Assembly (NCBI RefSeq): GCF_000235365.1
Contig: NC_016455.1
Span: 620,001 to 684,000, forward strand
Length of the DNA stretch: 64,000 nucleotides
Direction of reading: 5' to 3'
Origin: Eremothecium cymbalariae DBVPG#7215
Taxonomy: Eukaryota > Ascomycota > Saccharomycetes > Saccharomycetales > Saccharomycetaceae
Part shown: positions 30,687 to 40,079 of the stretch, piece after piece
How the letters are laid out: each line of letters opens with the position of its first letter
How positions within the stretch are numbered: position 1 is the stretch's first letter
Made by a program: the position numbers and the translations under genes
Notes under the pieces: model-generated
What the model was told of the DNA's origin: nothing
Seen by the model: only the letters and a program-made list of their open reading frames with translations
The model's database searches: none

Positions 30687-31541
30687 ATCGTCTATTCTCA
30701 CATTCCCTCTCTCCTCCTCATCAACTTACATCTATTTTTACATAATTGCCCAACCACTCGTCTTCTTATATCATAAAGAACAAACTCCATCACCATCACC
30801 TACTTTTTATTTACAAAGGGAAGCGACCAAGAACCAACCAACCAACCAAAAAAAAATAAATAAATAAAGGAAATGTGAGAATATATTCCTGTATGAACAT
30901 ACATAATCTAAATCTGGATCTGAATCTCCCTCTGACCTTTTCTTTTCCGTTGAATGAAAAAATACGTTCGTTTTGCTGATCCAATGCGCTTTTGTGTAAT
31001 TGTGTTACCAAGGCACTTCTGTATTCTGTCAACCCATTTTTCGTCGATCATCTCCATTCCCTCTTTGTTAGGGAAGTAACTCCTTTTAAAAGCTTCCCAA
31101 ATTTATACATAAATCTATACTATATAATCTTACATAGCATATAAGTGTCATCATCATTATCATCATCACTATTCATTTGAGACCTCCACCGCCGCAAAAC
31201 GAAGTATGTAGCCGCATCCACGAAATCAAGAATCTTATTCTGTCACGTGATTTGTCCGGACTACACCCTTGTCCGTGATTCGGCCGGTGCAGCACGTGCA
31301 CGCACGTGTCGAAGTGCTAAAGCCTTCCAATTCTTTTGGAAGGGATGGCGCTACCAGTTGAAACACATTGCTTATAACAAACAAGCATAGCGGTTTGAGC
31401 AGTTAGTGGTTTAAGCATTTGGAAAGGTTGTTGGTTCTCTTTTAATTGAGTAAGCTAACAGTCAACTAAGTAAAGTTTGGTAACTTGTAGACGGTTGTCG
31501 ATATTCGAGACGGCAGAAATAAAGCAGCAGCAACAATAAGG
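30687..31541. other. Intergenic SEC4-VTC, carries the PHO-type promoter
   Basis: 855 bp. An A9 run and TAAA repeats lie just after SEC4 (30848-30868). A (CAT)n-like stretch occupies about 31148-31172, and three CACGTG boxes (listed separately) precede the VTC gene. No gene was seen. Confidence 0.6.
31244..31308 (+). promoter_or_regulatory. Three CACGTG boxes upstream of the VTC gene (Pho4/Cbf1 type)
   Basis: CACGTG at 31244-31249 (context GTCACGTGA, Cbf1-like), 31293-31298 (GCACGTGC) and 31303-31308 (GCACGTGT). The last two are exactly 10 bp apart, one helical turn. GCACGTG is the preferred Pho4 half-site context. They lie about 235-300 bp before the ATG of a gene family whose S. cerevisiae members are PHO-regulated. 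Confidence 0.8.
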
Positions 31542-34079
31542 ATGTTATTTGGAGTGAAGTTGGCTAATGAGGTTTATCCTCCATGGAAACAATGGTATAT
31601 TGATTATGATAAGTTGAAAAAGCTGTTGAAGGAATCAGTTTTGAGAGAGGCAGAGTTTAATGTTCGATACGGTAAACAAAAGGGAGATGATTGGAGTTGG
31701 AGTGATCGGGATGAGTCGGATTTTGTAGCAGCGTTGGATGAGGAGTTGGAGAAAGTTTATGGATTTCAAAGCCGCAAGTATAATGAGTTGATGGAGAGGT
31801 TAGATGAGCTTGAGGAGCGGGTTGCTAGTGATGAGACGCTGCGGGCGCTTGATTTTGGGCAGTTTCGGAATGAATTGGAGGAGGTTTTGAGTGAGACGCA
31901 AGAGCTAGAGAATTTTTCGAGGTTGAATTTCACAGGGTTTATTAAAATAGTGAAGAAACATGATCGGCTGCATGGGGAATATCCCTCGGTGAAGTCACTG
32001 CTGCAAGTGAGATTAAAGAAATTGCCCTTCCATTCGGAGGAATATTCTCCATTGCTATACAGGATCTCTTTGTTGTATGATATATTGCGAAACAACTCAA
32101 CTGTTTTGTCCAAGTCTTTGGTAAATTCATCAAAGCTTTCTAGTGTGACTAATGAGGAAGAGATGAGCTTCCAGTCGTTCAAGTTTTGGATTCATCCAGA
32201 CAATTTCATGGAGGTGAAGACTAGGATCTTAAGGCACTTGCCCATGTTAGTATATGCTTCTATGCCTAGTGGGGATGATGATTTTGATAAGTACAATAAA
32301 TTGGATCCTCTGAGTTTGGCTCGTGATGTTTCATCGACAACAGCCTCGAACTCTGCTACTGAAGCTGAATATCAACGGTCCTATCTCCCTGTAATAACCA
32401 CTTTGTACTTTGACAACGAAAACTTTGATTTGTATAACAACAAGTTGCTGAAAGTGAGTTTTTCTCCAACGGTGAGGTTGCGGTGGATTGGCAAACTGGT
32501 AAATAAGCCCGATATATTCCTAGAACAAAGGATGTTTGTGGAAGACAAGCATACTGGTACTACTGACTTTGAAGAAGTCAGGCTGAAGCTTAAGCAAAAA
32601 TTTATCAGTGGATTGATTTTCACAGGTCATTCGGAGTTCAAGGAGAGGACCTTGGCGGCTTTAAAAGAGCGAGGTTCGATGCCTTATGAGTTGACGAAGT
32701 TTGGTGACGATTGTGATTCCTTTCAAAAGTTTATTATTGAAAACGAACTACAACCTGTTCTCCGAACCATGTACACAAGAACCGCGTTCCAAATTCCAGG
32801 CGACGATAGGATTCGAATAACCATTGATTCTGACATATTCTATATTAAGGAAGATTCCTTTGATAAGGAGCATCCTATCAGGGATCCAAAGAGTTGGCAC
32901 AGGCCGGAACTGGACGCAGATGTGCCAAACCCGCTAGCCTGCTTGAAACCTGGTGAATCTGCAAAATTTCCTTACTGTGTAATGGAGATTAAAGTTAAAA
33001 ACCCCATTAGAACAGTCCCTGATGATCCTGGGATCATGTTAAACAGTGTATCCTTTCCCACAAAGCATAGCAAGTGGATTGAAGAGCTGACCAATTCCCA
33101 CTTGGTTAAGGAAGTGCCTAGGTTCTCCAAGTATATTCAAGGTGTCGCCTCGTTGTTCGGGGAAGATGACAAATTTGAAATGTTACCATTCTGGCTACCT
33201 GATTTGGAGTCCGACATCCGTATGAATCCTGGACAAGCGTACGAGCAAGAGAAGAGAAGATTGAAACAGCAAAGCGAGGTTCAGGCTAGGGCTGATAAAA
33301 TGCGGAGATTCTCTGTCTTGTCGCAACTAAACGGGAGTTCTACGTTTAGGGCTCGAGATTTGCAAAGTACGAATCAGTTAGAGGCTCGTCCTGGAAAGTC
33401 TACTGACGTTTCCAGAGAACCTGATTTGGAAGATAATGAGTCGTCAGATGATGACTTACCCAAAAATTTTAGGCATACGCGGAAACCTAAAATCAAAAAG
33501 GATCCTAATTTCTTCAGAATATTAACTGGGCGAGAAGCGAAACTCTCTGGGGTGGACTCTGAAGACGAAGAAATTGAGCTCCCAGCTGGTGTGAAAAGGC
33601 CCACAAGTTACATCAAAAATGCTGGACCATTGAAAATAGAAGCAAAAGTCTGGTTAGCAAATGAACGTACTTTCAATAAGTGGTTATCCATCACCACTAC
33701 CCTAAGTATTTTCACATTTGCCATTATCAACTCCTCTCAACGCGCTTTGTTACCAAACTTGGCTAACACTCTAGCTTACCTGTATTTCGGATTGACTTTA
33801 TTCACAGGTATCTGGGCATACATGACATATTCCAGAAGAATAAGTATTATCAAACAAAGGTCCGGCCAACATTTAGACGCCCCACTAGGTCTTCTGATTT
33901 TGTCGCTGAGTATAGCAGTCATACTATGTCTAAACTTTGTCCTCGCTTTTAAAGAGGTCGCACTTCTCAAACATTCAAAATCGCCTGATGGTTCCCTGTC
34001 CACATCCCGCGTGGACTATCTACCACCTACCCTCGAACCCATAGAACGATTCATTTTCAAATTGGTCGGTGTTCAATAA
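31542..34079 (+). CDS. Vacuolar transporter chaperone subunit, Vtc2/Vtc3 type (polyphosphate polymerase complex)
   Basis: 845 aa, similar along its length to S. cerevisiae Vtc2 (YFL004W, 828 aa) and Vtc3 (YPL019C, 835 aa). An N-terminal SPX domain (about 1-160) starts MLFGVKLANEVYPPWK and holds the FIKIVKKHDR basic helix that senses inositol pyrophosphates. A central VTC tunnel domain (about 200-560) with TLYFDNENFDLY, LRWIG and ELQPVLRTMYTRTAFQ follows, then an acidic linker (EDEEIELP). Three C-terminal TM segments (about 710-800, VTC1/DUF202 type) complete it. In S. cerevisiae the catalytic subunit is Vtc4, with Vtc2 or Vtc3 as alternative accessory subunits at the ER or vacuole. Flanking genes match both ohnolog regions, so this is the single unduplicated counterpart and I give no symbol. 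Confidence 0.95.
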   Translation: MLFGVKLANEVYPPWKQWYIDYDKLKKLLKESVLREAEFNVRYGKQKGDDWSWSDRDESDFVAALDEELEKVYGFQSRKYNELMERLDELEERVASDETLRALDFGQFRNELEEVLSETQELENFSRLNFTGFIKIVKKHDRLHGEYPSVKSLLQVRLKKLPFHSEEYSPLLYRISLLYDILRNNSTVLSKSLVNSSKLSSVTNEEEMSFQSFKFWIHPDNFMEVKTRILRHLPMLVYASMPSGDDDFDKYNKLDPLSLARDVSSTTASNSATEAEYQRSYLPVITTLYFDNENFDLYNNKLLKVSFSPTVRLRWIGKLVNKPDIFLEQRMFVEDKHTGTTDFEEVRLKLKQKFISGLIFTGHSEFKERTLAALKERGSMPYELTKFGDDCDSFQKFIIENELQPVLRTMYTRTAFQIPGDDRIRITIDSDIFYIKEDSFDKEHPIRDPKSWHRPELDADVPNPLACLKPGESAKFPYCVMEIKVKNPIRTVPDDPGIMLNSVSFPTKHSKWIEELTNSHLVKEVPRFSKYIQGVASLFGEDDKFEMLPFWLPDLESDIRMNPGQAYEQEKRRLKQQSEVQARADKMRRFSVLSQLNGSSTFRARDLQSTNQLEARPGKSTDVSREPDLEDNESSDDDLPKNFRHTRKPKIKKDPNFFRILTGREAKLSGVDSEDEEIELPAGVKRPTSYIKNAGPLKIEAKVWLANERTFNKWLSITTTLSIFTFAIINSSQRALLPNLANTLAYLYFGLTLFTGIWAYMTYSRRISIIKQRSGQHLDAPLGLLILSLSIAVILCLNFVLAFKEVALLKHSKSPDGSLSTSRVDYLPPTLEPIERFIFKLVGVQ

Positions 34080-34551
34080 TTCTCATTCATCTGATATTAG
34101 TTACCATATGCCAATTAGGTTGTAAAATGTTAATTACAACTGTGTTAAATTATCCATACAGCCTTCCCTCATGTGTCTCTCGGGTAAATTGTATTATAGT
34201 AACATCCGTTATACCCTCCACTGTACCGCGGGGTAGCCATGTATCAATATCTTGCCTACCAGAGGTTGTAATGTTATAAGATAATATAGTATAATATAGT
34301 ATATATAGTATAGTGAATGATCGACCGATCGTTTATGTTGTCGATATTATTAACTCTATCCGGGTAACCATAAAGTGCCTCTGGAAAAACAAATTTGAGT
34401 TTCCGTGAACATTCTCTTTGACTTTGATAATAAACAATAAATAACATACATATACACCATGTTCGTCATCATTTACACATTCTAAAAAGCTCTGGGACGG
34501 AATAATTTAAAGGGCGATAGTTGTGAGGGGTATAGATAGCAATTGATTTAC
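34080..34551. other. Intergenic VTC-ULP1 with two Reb1 sites and a TA-rich repeat
   Basis: 472 bp. CGGGTAA at 34181-34187 and CCGGGTAAC at 34360-34368 match Reb1 sites. A direct repeat of ATAATATAGT units runs 34281-34300 and continues imperfectly to about 34314. Reb1 here could both stop VTC read-through and open the ULP1 promoter. Confidence 0.6.
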
Positions 34552-36333
34552 ATGACTATTGTGTCTAGGAAGCGGAGATCGAGTTTTTGCTTCTCACCCT
34601 TGCATTCAGGTATTGCGGTAACCACTAATAATTACGATTACGCGCCAAAAGGAAATATGGCTTTCGGTGCTCGGAAGTTACAGCATAACAGGGGTTTTTT
34701 GAATGATCCAAATAATAATAGTCGTCAGTTGGAAAGGGATAGGTCAATGTTAAACGGTATTAAAAAGGTTTTGGATGACACCAGACGGTCATTCTGGTCG
34801 TGGTTATATTCAACAGCGGAATGCGAAAATGATTGTAAAGATGGATATAAGCGGGATTGTAGTGAAAGTGGCAAACTTGAAGGATATAGAAGATCAGAAT
34901 CAACTGGAAGTGTTGGTGATATGTCTAGTTTGCGGCCGTTGGTTGTGCGGAAACGGTTACGGCCGGATGAAATGATGGTATCAAATAAGAAGGTTAAGTC
35001 GGTGGAAGGCAAGGAGATATTCATTCAAACGATGCCCAAGAAACAATTTGAATCTAATGAATCTATTCTACAGGAGAAAATTAAGCATTCGATTACACCG
35101 GAAACTTCAAATTTGAACTTGGCTAAAGATCCTTTTAATTGGGATACAGGGAACAGTTCTCTCGCTGTATTGGAGACTTCTCCAAATAGGGTAATTCAAT
35201 ATGGTACTTCTTTCTATAGAAAGGGTAGACGGTTAAACGAAACATTGAGGAATGGTAGAAATCGTCACTTGGCTTTAAATAAAGCTGCTCCAGAAATATC
35301 TTATTTGAAGATGATATATAATGGAGAATATCCACCTCCTATGTTTGAAAAGGAGCGAGAGACGCAGCTGAAGTTGTTATATAAGGATAGTCAGAGTGAG
35401 AAAGGCCTCAGAAAGTCAATTATAAATCTAACTGAAAAGATCAGGGATGTTTTACTTGATAAGAAACCACAAGATAGTGAAGATAACGATATAGTAATCG
35501 TCAAGGAGGAGAGGGTAGATCCGCTGTATCTTAAGCGTAAAGAATTTTATAGTCAACAATTGAAATTCGATAGGTCTATTATGACTTTTGAAGAGGAATT
35601 CAAAAGCTATAAAAGGCTCATTGAGGAAAGAAGAAGGATACAAGTTGAAGTAAGAAAGAAGCAGGTAAGGAAACTTGTACCAGACTTGAGTGATGAAATA
35701 ATTAATGAAGTTAATGAAGCATTGTCGAAAAATGATAAAGGTATTTTGAGCGCTAAAAATAACTTTGAAATAACTGTACGAGATTTCAAAACTTTGGCAC
35801 CATGTAGATGGTTAAATGACACAATTATTGAATATTTTATGAAACAGCTTGAATCTCAAAACAAAAATATTGTTGCATTCAATTCATTTTTCTACTCTAC
35901 GTTATCGCAGCGAGGTTATCAGGGTGTTAGAAGATGGTTAAAGAAGAAGAAGGTAAAAATCACCGATCTAGATAAAGTTTTTGCACCTATCAACTTAAAC
36001 CAATCTCACTGGGTGCTAGGTGTTATTGATATTGCCCACAAGAAAATACTGTATGCAGATTCAATGTCCAGTGTTCCTAGTGAAATGAGTTTCGCTGTAA
36101 TGAAGGATCTACAAGCTTATTTACAGGAAGAGAGCGGGCACACAATGGGCTCTGACTTTGAATTGCAACATATTGTGTGCCCGCTGCAGCCAAACGGTTT
36201 CGACTGCGGCGTTTACGTATGCACAAATGCTCTTTACTTGAGCCAAGATCAAGAATTAACATTCGATCAAATTGATGTCGCAAGAATGAGGACTTATATT
36301 GGGCATATGATCCTCAGTAAAGGTAAAGTATAA
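34552..36333 (+). CDS. ULP1: Ulp1, SUMO-specific cysteine protease
   Basis: 593 aa from the ATG at 34552 (three upstream codons lack an ATG). S. cerevisiae Ulp1 (YPL020C) is 621 aa. The N-terminal 200 residues are the divergent Kap-binding, nuclear-pore-tethering region. A coiled, charged segment follows (YLKMIYNGEYPPP, SIINLTEKI), then the C48 catalytic domain from about 385 (ITVRDFKTLAPCRWLNDTIIEYFM). The catalytic set is complete: H486 (NQSHW), D503 (ADSMSS), Q546 and C552 (QPNGFDCGVYVC). Ulp1 matures the Smt3 precursor and strips SUMO from targets at the nuclear envelope, and is essential in S. cerevisiae. It follows the VTC gene as YPL020C neighbours YPL019C. It converges on MSH4 with 64 bp between stops. 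Confidence 0.97.
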   Translation: MTIVSRKRRSSFCFSPLHSGIAVTTNNYDYAPKGNMAFGARKLQHNRGFLNDPNNNSRQLERDRSMLNGIKKVLDDTRRSFWSWLYSTAECENDCKDGYKRDCSESGKLEGYRRSESTGSVGDMSSLRPLVVRKRLRPDEMMVSNKKVKSVEGKEIFIQTMPKKQFESNESILQEKIKHSITPETSNLNLAKDPFNWDTGNSSLAVLETSPNRVIQYGTSFYRKGRRLNETLRNGRNRHLALNKAAPEISYLKMIYNGEYPPPMFEKERETQLKLLYKDSQSEKGLRKSIINLTEKIRDVLLDKKPQDSEDNDIVIVKEERVDPLYLKRKEFYSQQLKFDRSIMTFEEEFKSYKRLIEERRRIQVEVRKKQVRKLVPDLSDEIINEVNEALSKNDKGILSAKNNFEITVRDFKTLAPCRWLNDTIIEYFMKQLESQNKNIVAFNSFFYSTLSQRGYQGVRRWLKKKKVKITDLDKVFAPINLNQSHWVLGVIDIAHKKILYADSMSSVPSEMSFAVMKDLQAYLQEESGHTMGSDFELQHIVCPLQPNGFDCGVYVCTNALYLSQDQELTFDQIDVARMRTYIGHMILSKGKV

Positions 36334-36397
36334 CGCATATTGTATATTAGGCAGATACTTGTTAAATAGTGATTTTGTGTTTTTGTTCGTTTAGCAT

Positions 36398-39028
36398 TTA
36401 AAAATTAAATCTTTTAACAAAGTTCTCCTGAATTGCTTTCAAGGAGTCTAATGAAAAGTCTTCTGATGATTTGATCTTCGATAGAAGAGCAACAAGATAG
36501 TGAATTTGTCTTACTTGAACCACCCTCCCCTGGTATTCCAAGGACTCTTCAGTAGTTAGAAGGCTATTTGTAGTTTTCTTACGAGCTGTAGAGATTGAAT
36601 TGGCGAGCTCACAGGCTTCCTTAATGATCTTCGGTGGGAATAATGATTTCACAACCCTTAAACCATAATTTTTAATGTGGTCAAACTCATTAGTTATCTT
36701 ATAAGTCATTTTTAAAGCATCGGTTTCATCGAGAGTTGTTGACATATGCAAATGAACAACAGTTGGCCTACTTGACATTATCTTAGCTATGTCATTAAAG
36801 TGTGTGGTGAGAAACACAGTGCAGTTTTTTTGCACCAAATGCTCCGTTATAGCTAACGATATGGCAAACCCATCGCCAATGCTTGAACCCCTACCTAACT
36901 CATCAATAATCATTAGCGTTTTATCATCAACATCATGCAAAAAGTAGGCCATTTCTTTCATTTCAGCTGCAAATGTTGAGGAATTCAATTCAAGCGGATC
37001 ATTACAAACACGAGCATGTATTTTGGTGTATAAAGGAAAACAAGCATACTCAGCCGGAATAGGGCAACCAATCTGTGCCATAATATTCAACAAGGCAACT
37101 TGCTTTATGTACACAGACTTACCGCTCATATTGCATCCCGTAATAATTTGTATTGATGAAGAACTCTTGGTACAAACAATATCATTAGGCACATAATCAT
37201 CAATTACAGTCGACAGGATAGGATGTCTAGCACCCTTAATGAGCAATGCATCAGAAAATTCAGGTACAATTGCATTCGTCTCTGAACCATACTGGGCAAA
37301 CGAACAAAGCAAGTCAAGGATTGAAACGGCTTCTGCAACCATAAATAATACAGCGATATGCTTGACGGTATCATTAAGTAAACGTTCAACCAACTGGTCA
37401 CTCATCAATAAGATTTCAGACATTACTTCATTTAAACGAGCGTTTAATTTTACCACATGCATTGTGGTAAATTCAATCATATTTTTCTTTTGGATCCTGT
37501 TGATGAAAGTTGGGTGTAGGTCAGAGGTAGATACTTCGGTTCGTTTAACTTTCATAAAGAAGCCTCTGGACGAATCGTAACCGTAATCTATATTCATATG
37601 ATGGTCCTCAGATAGCTTGGACACATACTCATAAACTTCATCAATAACCTTCTTATACAGCTGCCGTAGGACATCAAGCAAACCATTTGATCCGCTTCGT
37701 ACAGCATAAATCATTTGATTTTGATGTTCTAGATCAGTTGTAGCCAATGTACAATCTTCATTTATATGGTCGTTTATTAACTCTTGAAGATCGTTCAGCA
37801 CAGTTCCAAAAATATTTTCCTTTATCTCCTGCAATAAAGAAGCCTTCAATTGACTTTCCTCAAGTAGACTCTTAATTTTCTTGGAAGAAGCAAACGAATC
37901 CTTTAAAGATATGGCATAATTAATTCTATGTTTCTGTTTAATGGCACCATGATTAACGGATAATAGCATACAGTATAACACGTCCAAGTCCTGTACCGTT
38001 TTAAGTTCACTTCTAAGAGAACGTAGCAAGTCAGGGTTAGCTTGTAATTCAACGACTGCCTCAAAGCGCATTTTTATAGTATTAGCATTCGACAATGGTT
38101 GCAATATATTGTTTCTTAGCGCGCGTTGTCCTGGCTTAGTTACAGTTCTATTCAAATGTTTAAAGAATGACAATCCATTTTTTTCAATTAAATTTGAGAC
38201 TAACTCTAAGCCCCTAATAGTACGTGGGTCGATGAGCATTGTATTTTCAGTCCCCTCATAACGAATACGGAAGTTTCTAAATTTGTAATGGTGGCTTGTT
38301 TCATTGGAATACTGTGTTACGTAACGTGCAGCAGCAGATGTTGCACAGAGGCCAAACTTCTTGCCGGTAAACTCTTCAAGGCAGGAAACTTTTTCAGAGT
38401 GTGGAAAAAGACCATAATGTTCTACAGCTTTCAAACCGTCTTTAGCGTTAAAATATTTCACAGTGGCCTCACTCACTTTTACCGACTCGGGGATATTGAA
38501 TTTAATCAAAGTAGCTAATTTGGAAACTTTGGGTGATAAAGATACACTTGGAAGTATAATTTCAGTTGGCTGATGGATTTGAAGCTTATGTAAGGTTCGG
38601 ATGAAGATCTGAGAATCCATGAATTCTGATATAGTCATTTCACCAGTAGTGTAATTTATAATACACATCCCAACCCTGGTATCAGCATCCTTCGCCGATT
38701 CAAATATGCTACAGACAACTTTCTCCTGCGCCACAGGAGCACCAGGCGCAGTAGAAACAAACTTCCGACCTTTCGTACCCGTAGCAGCACTCCTTCTAGT
38801 ATTACCAGAAACTCTAGACAATACATTTGAAAACCTGGATTCAAGTAATTGAGCACTGGTTGCCACGGATCTACTACGATTCTGAGAAACTGAAGACTTA
38901 TGACTCAACTTCTGTTTACAAATCTTCCCATTGGCGTTGCCATCATTTGTGCTCAACGAACCCTGAGTAGTAGACGAATCAAAACACCACCCTCCAATAA
39001 AACTAGAGCTGTTATTACTGTTGCTCAT
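36398..39028 (-). CDS. MSH4: Msh4, meiotic MutS homologue
   Basis: 876 aa (S. cerevisiae Msh4, YFL003C, 878). It lacks the mismatch-recognition N-domain of Msh2/Msh6, as Msh4 does. Residues 1-110 are a Ser/Asn/Arg-rich tail, followed by connector, lever/clamp and ATPase domains. The ATPase has Walker A GCNMSGKS (631-638), Walker B LMIIDELGRGSS (D709, E710) and the TTHF switch. Msh4-Msh5 clamps Holliday-junction precursors and promotes class I crossovers in meiosis, so this yeast probably keeps a ZMM pathway. The first 14 bases overlap the end of HST2 on the same strand, so its promoter must lie inside HST2. Confidence 0.96.
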   Translation of the reverse strand: MSNSNNSSSFIGGWCFDSSTTQGSLSTNDGNANGKICKQKLSHKSSVSQNRSRSVATSAQLLESRFSNVLSRVSGNTRRSAATGTKGRKFVSTAPGAPVAQEKVVCSIFESAKDADTRVGMCIINYTTGEMTISEFMDSQIFIRTLHKLQIHQPTEIILPSVSLSPKVSKLATLIKFNIPESVKVSEATVKYFNAKDGLKAVEHYGLFPHSEKVSCLEEFTGKKFGLCATSAAARYVTQYSNETSHHYKFRNFRIRYEGTENTMLIDPRTIRGLELVSNLIEKNGLSFFKHLNRTVTKPGQRALRNNILQPLSNANTIKMRFEAVVELQANPDLLRSLRSELKTVQDLDVLYCMLLSVNHGAIKQKHRINYAISLKDSFASSKKIKSLLEESQLKASLLQEIKENIFGTVLNDLQELINDHINEDCTLATTDLEHQNQMIYAVRSGSNGLLDVLRQLYKKVIDEVYEYVSKLSEDHHMNIDYGYDSSRGFFMKVKRTEVSTSDLHPTFINRIQKKNMIEFTTMHVVKLNARLNEVMSEILLMSDQLVERLLNDTVKHIAVLFMVAEAVSILDLLCSFAQYGSETNAIVPEFSDALLIKGARHPILSTVIDDYVPNDIVCTKSSSSIQIITGCNMSGKSVYIKQVALLNIMAQIGCPIPAEYACFPLYTKIHARVCNDPLELNSSTFAAEMKEMAYFLHDVDDKTLMIIDELGRGSSIGDGFAISLAITEHLVQKNCTVFLTTHFNDIAKIMSSRPTVVHLHMSTTLDETDALKMTYKITNEFDHIKNYGLRVVKSLFPPKIIKEACELANSISTARKKTTNSLLTTEESLEYQGRVVQVRQIHYLVALLSKIKSSEDFSLDSLKAIQENFVKRFNF

Positions 39029-40046
39029 CCTTCTTATTTTCCTTATCCAAATCTAGATTACGAACTTTTTCCGTAATAGCAAAAAGTTCCTTATCCTCCT
39101 TGGTACTACACAAACCACCCTCGTCAATAACACTCTCTGTAGGCGTCTTGTTACTTTGGTTCTTACTTGTCTTTACACTGGTTGTCTTTTGTTTTGAATC
39201 CTGTTTGCCGCTGATCCTCATCAACTCATCAAACCAACCAAGATCACGTGCTATTTTTTCCGCGAATTCGTCCGCCGTACCTTCTAAGATTATGTCCGTC
39301 TCCCTTGGATTATTCAGAAAGTCACCAACAGGATCCATGTTGATAAGGGCGCGTGGTAAATGCTCTGGTACATCTTCTGGCAATGCAGCAAATGGATAAA
39401 CCATTAGCGAAGTCCCAGCAACAAAGACCAAGCACTGGTCTTCAGATTGCAATGCTTCTTTGTCTTTGTCCCAAGAATCGTAGAACTCATCAGGCAATCC
39501 TTCACCGAAGAATACAATCTTAGGCTTTATTAACCCCTTACAACTAGGACACTTGGCATATCCCTTATCCTCTTCCAAAACTTTTTTGAAAAGTTCCATG
39601 GGAAACTCCTTATTACAATCAATACAGTGATTTTTGCGGAAGGAGCCATGTGCCTCAATGATATACTCATCTTCGATACCAGTTGCACTTTCTAACGTGT
39701 CGATATTTTGGGTATAAACTCTCTTTAAACGTCCTTTCATATGAAACAATCTCATAAAGTAGTGAAATAGCGATGGTTTGAAGTTCCCAGGGTATAATCC
39801 CTTAGCCAAAGTATAGAATGGTTTTTGATTTTCTCTGAAGAAGTTAATTTCAAATATTGCTTCTGCAAAGGGCAAATTGAACTTTGAGACGTTATCATAT
39901 AAACCAACACCTGGGGTGCGGAAATCTGGAATCCCACAGGACGTAGATATACCAGCACCAACCATAAACATCACCTTACATTTGGGATGGTCATTCAAAT
40001 ACTTTACTATTCTCCCAATGTCCTGATATTCCTTCTTGCCAGACAT
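39015..40046 (-). CDS. HST2: Hst2, cytoplasmic sirtuin NAD-dependent deacetylase
   Basis: 343 aa from the ATG at 40046. The frame extends 11 codons upstream without an ATG. S. cerevisiae Hst2 (YPL015C) is 357 aa. The Rossmann-fold NAD site has GAGISTSCGIPDFR (30-43) and QNID (113-116). The catalytic base is H133 (EAHGSF). A Zn ribbon uses C141, C144, C166 and C169. The C-terminal tail of about 60 residues is Lys/Thr/Asp-rich and divergent, corresponding to the autoinhibitory region in the S. cerevisiae enzyme. It deacetylates histone H4K16 and other substrates and is exported from the nucleus. The stop overlaps the MSH4 start by 14 bp. Confidence 0.96.
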   Translation of the reverse strand: MSGKKEYQDIGRIVKYLNDHPKCKVMFMVGAGISTSCGIPDFRTPGVGLYDNVSKFNLPFAEAIFEINFFRENQKPFYTLAKGLYPGNFKPSLFHYFMRLFHMKGRLKRVYTQNIDTLESATGIEDEYIIEAHGSFRKNHCIDCNKEFPMELFKKVLEEDKGYAKCPSCKGLIKPKIVFFGEGLPDEFYDSWDKDKEALQSEDQCLVFVAGTSLMVYPFAALPEDVPEHLPRALINMDPVGDFLNNPRETDIILEGTADEFAEKIARDLGWFDELMRISGKQDSKQKTTSVKTSKNQSNKTPTESVIDEGGLCSTKEDKELFAITEKVRNLDLDKENKKDEQQ

Positions 40047-40079
40047 GTTAAAGGTTTTTTCTTTCGGATATGTTCTCAA

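Noticed and set aside
31148..31172. CAT/ATG-rich stretch as a possible C/D snoRNA (complement has TGATGA)
   Set aside because: A simple trinucleotide repeat explains it, and no D box or terminal stem was found.
34543..34551. Upstream extensions of ULP1, HST2, TAF3 and CTF19 beginning at non-ATG codons
   Set aside because: Each has a well-placed ATG a few codons downstream (34552, 40046, 45244 and 6517), and in HST2, TAF3 and CTF19 it fits the family N-terminus.
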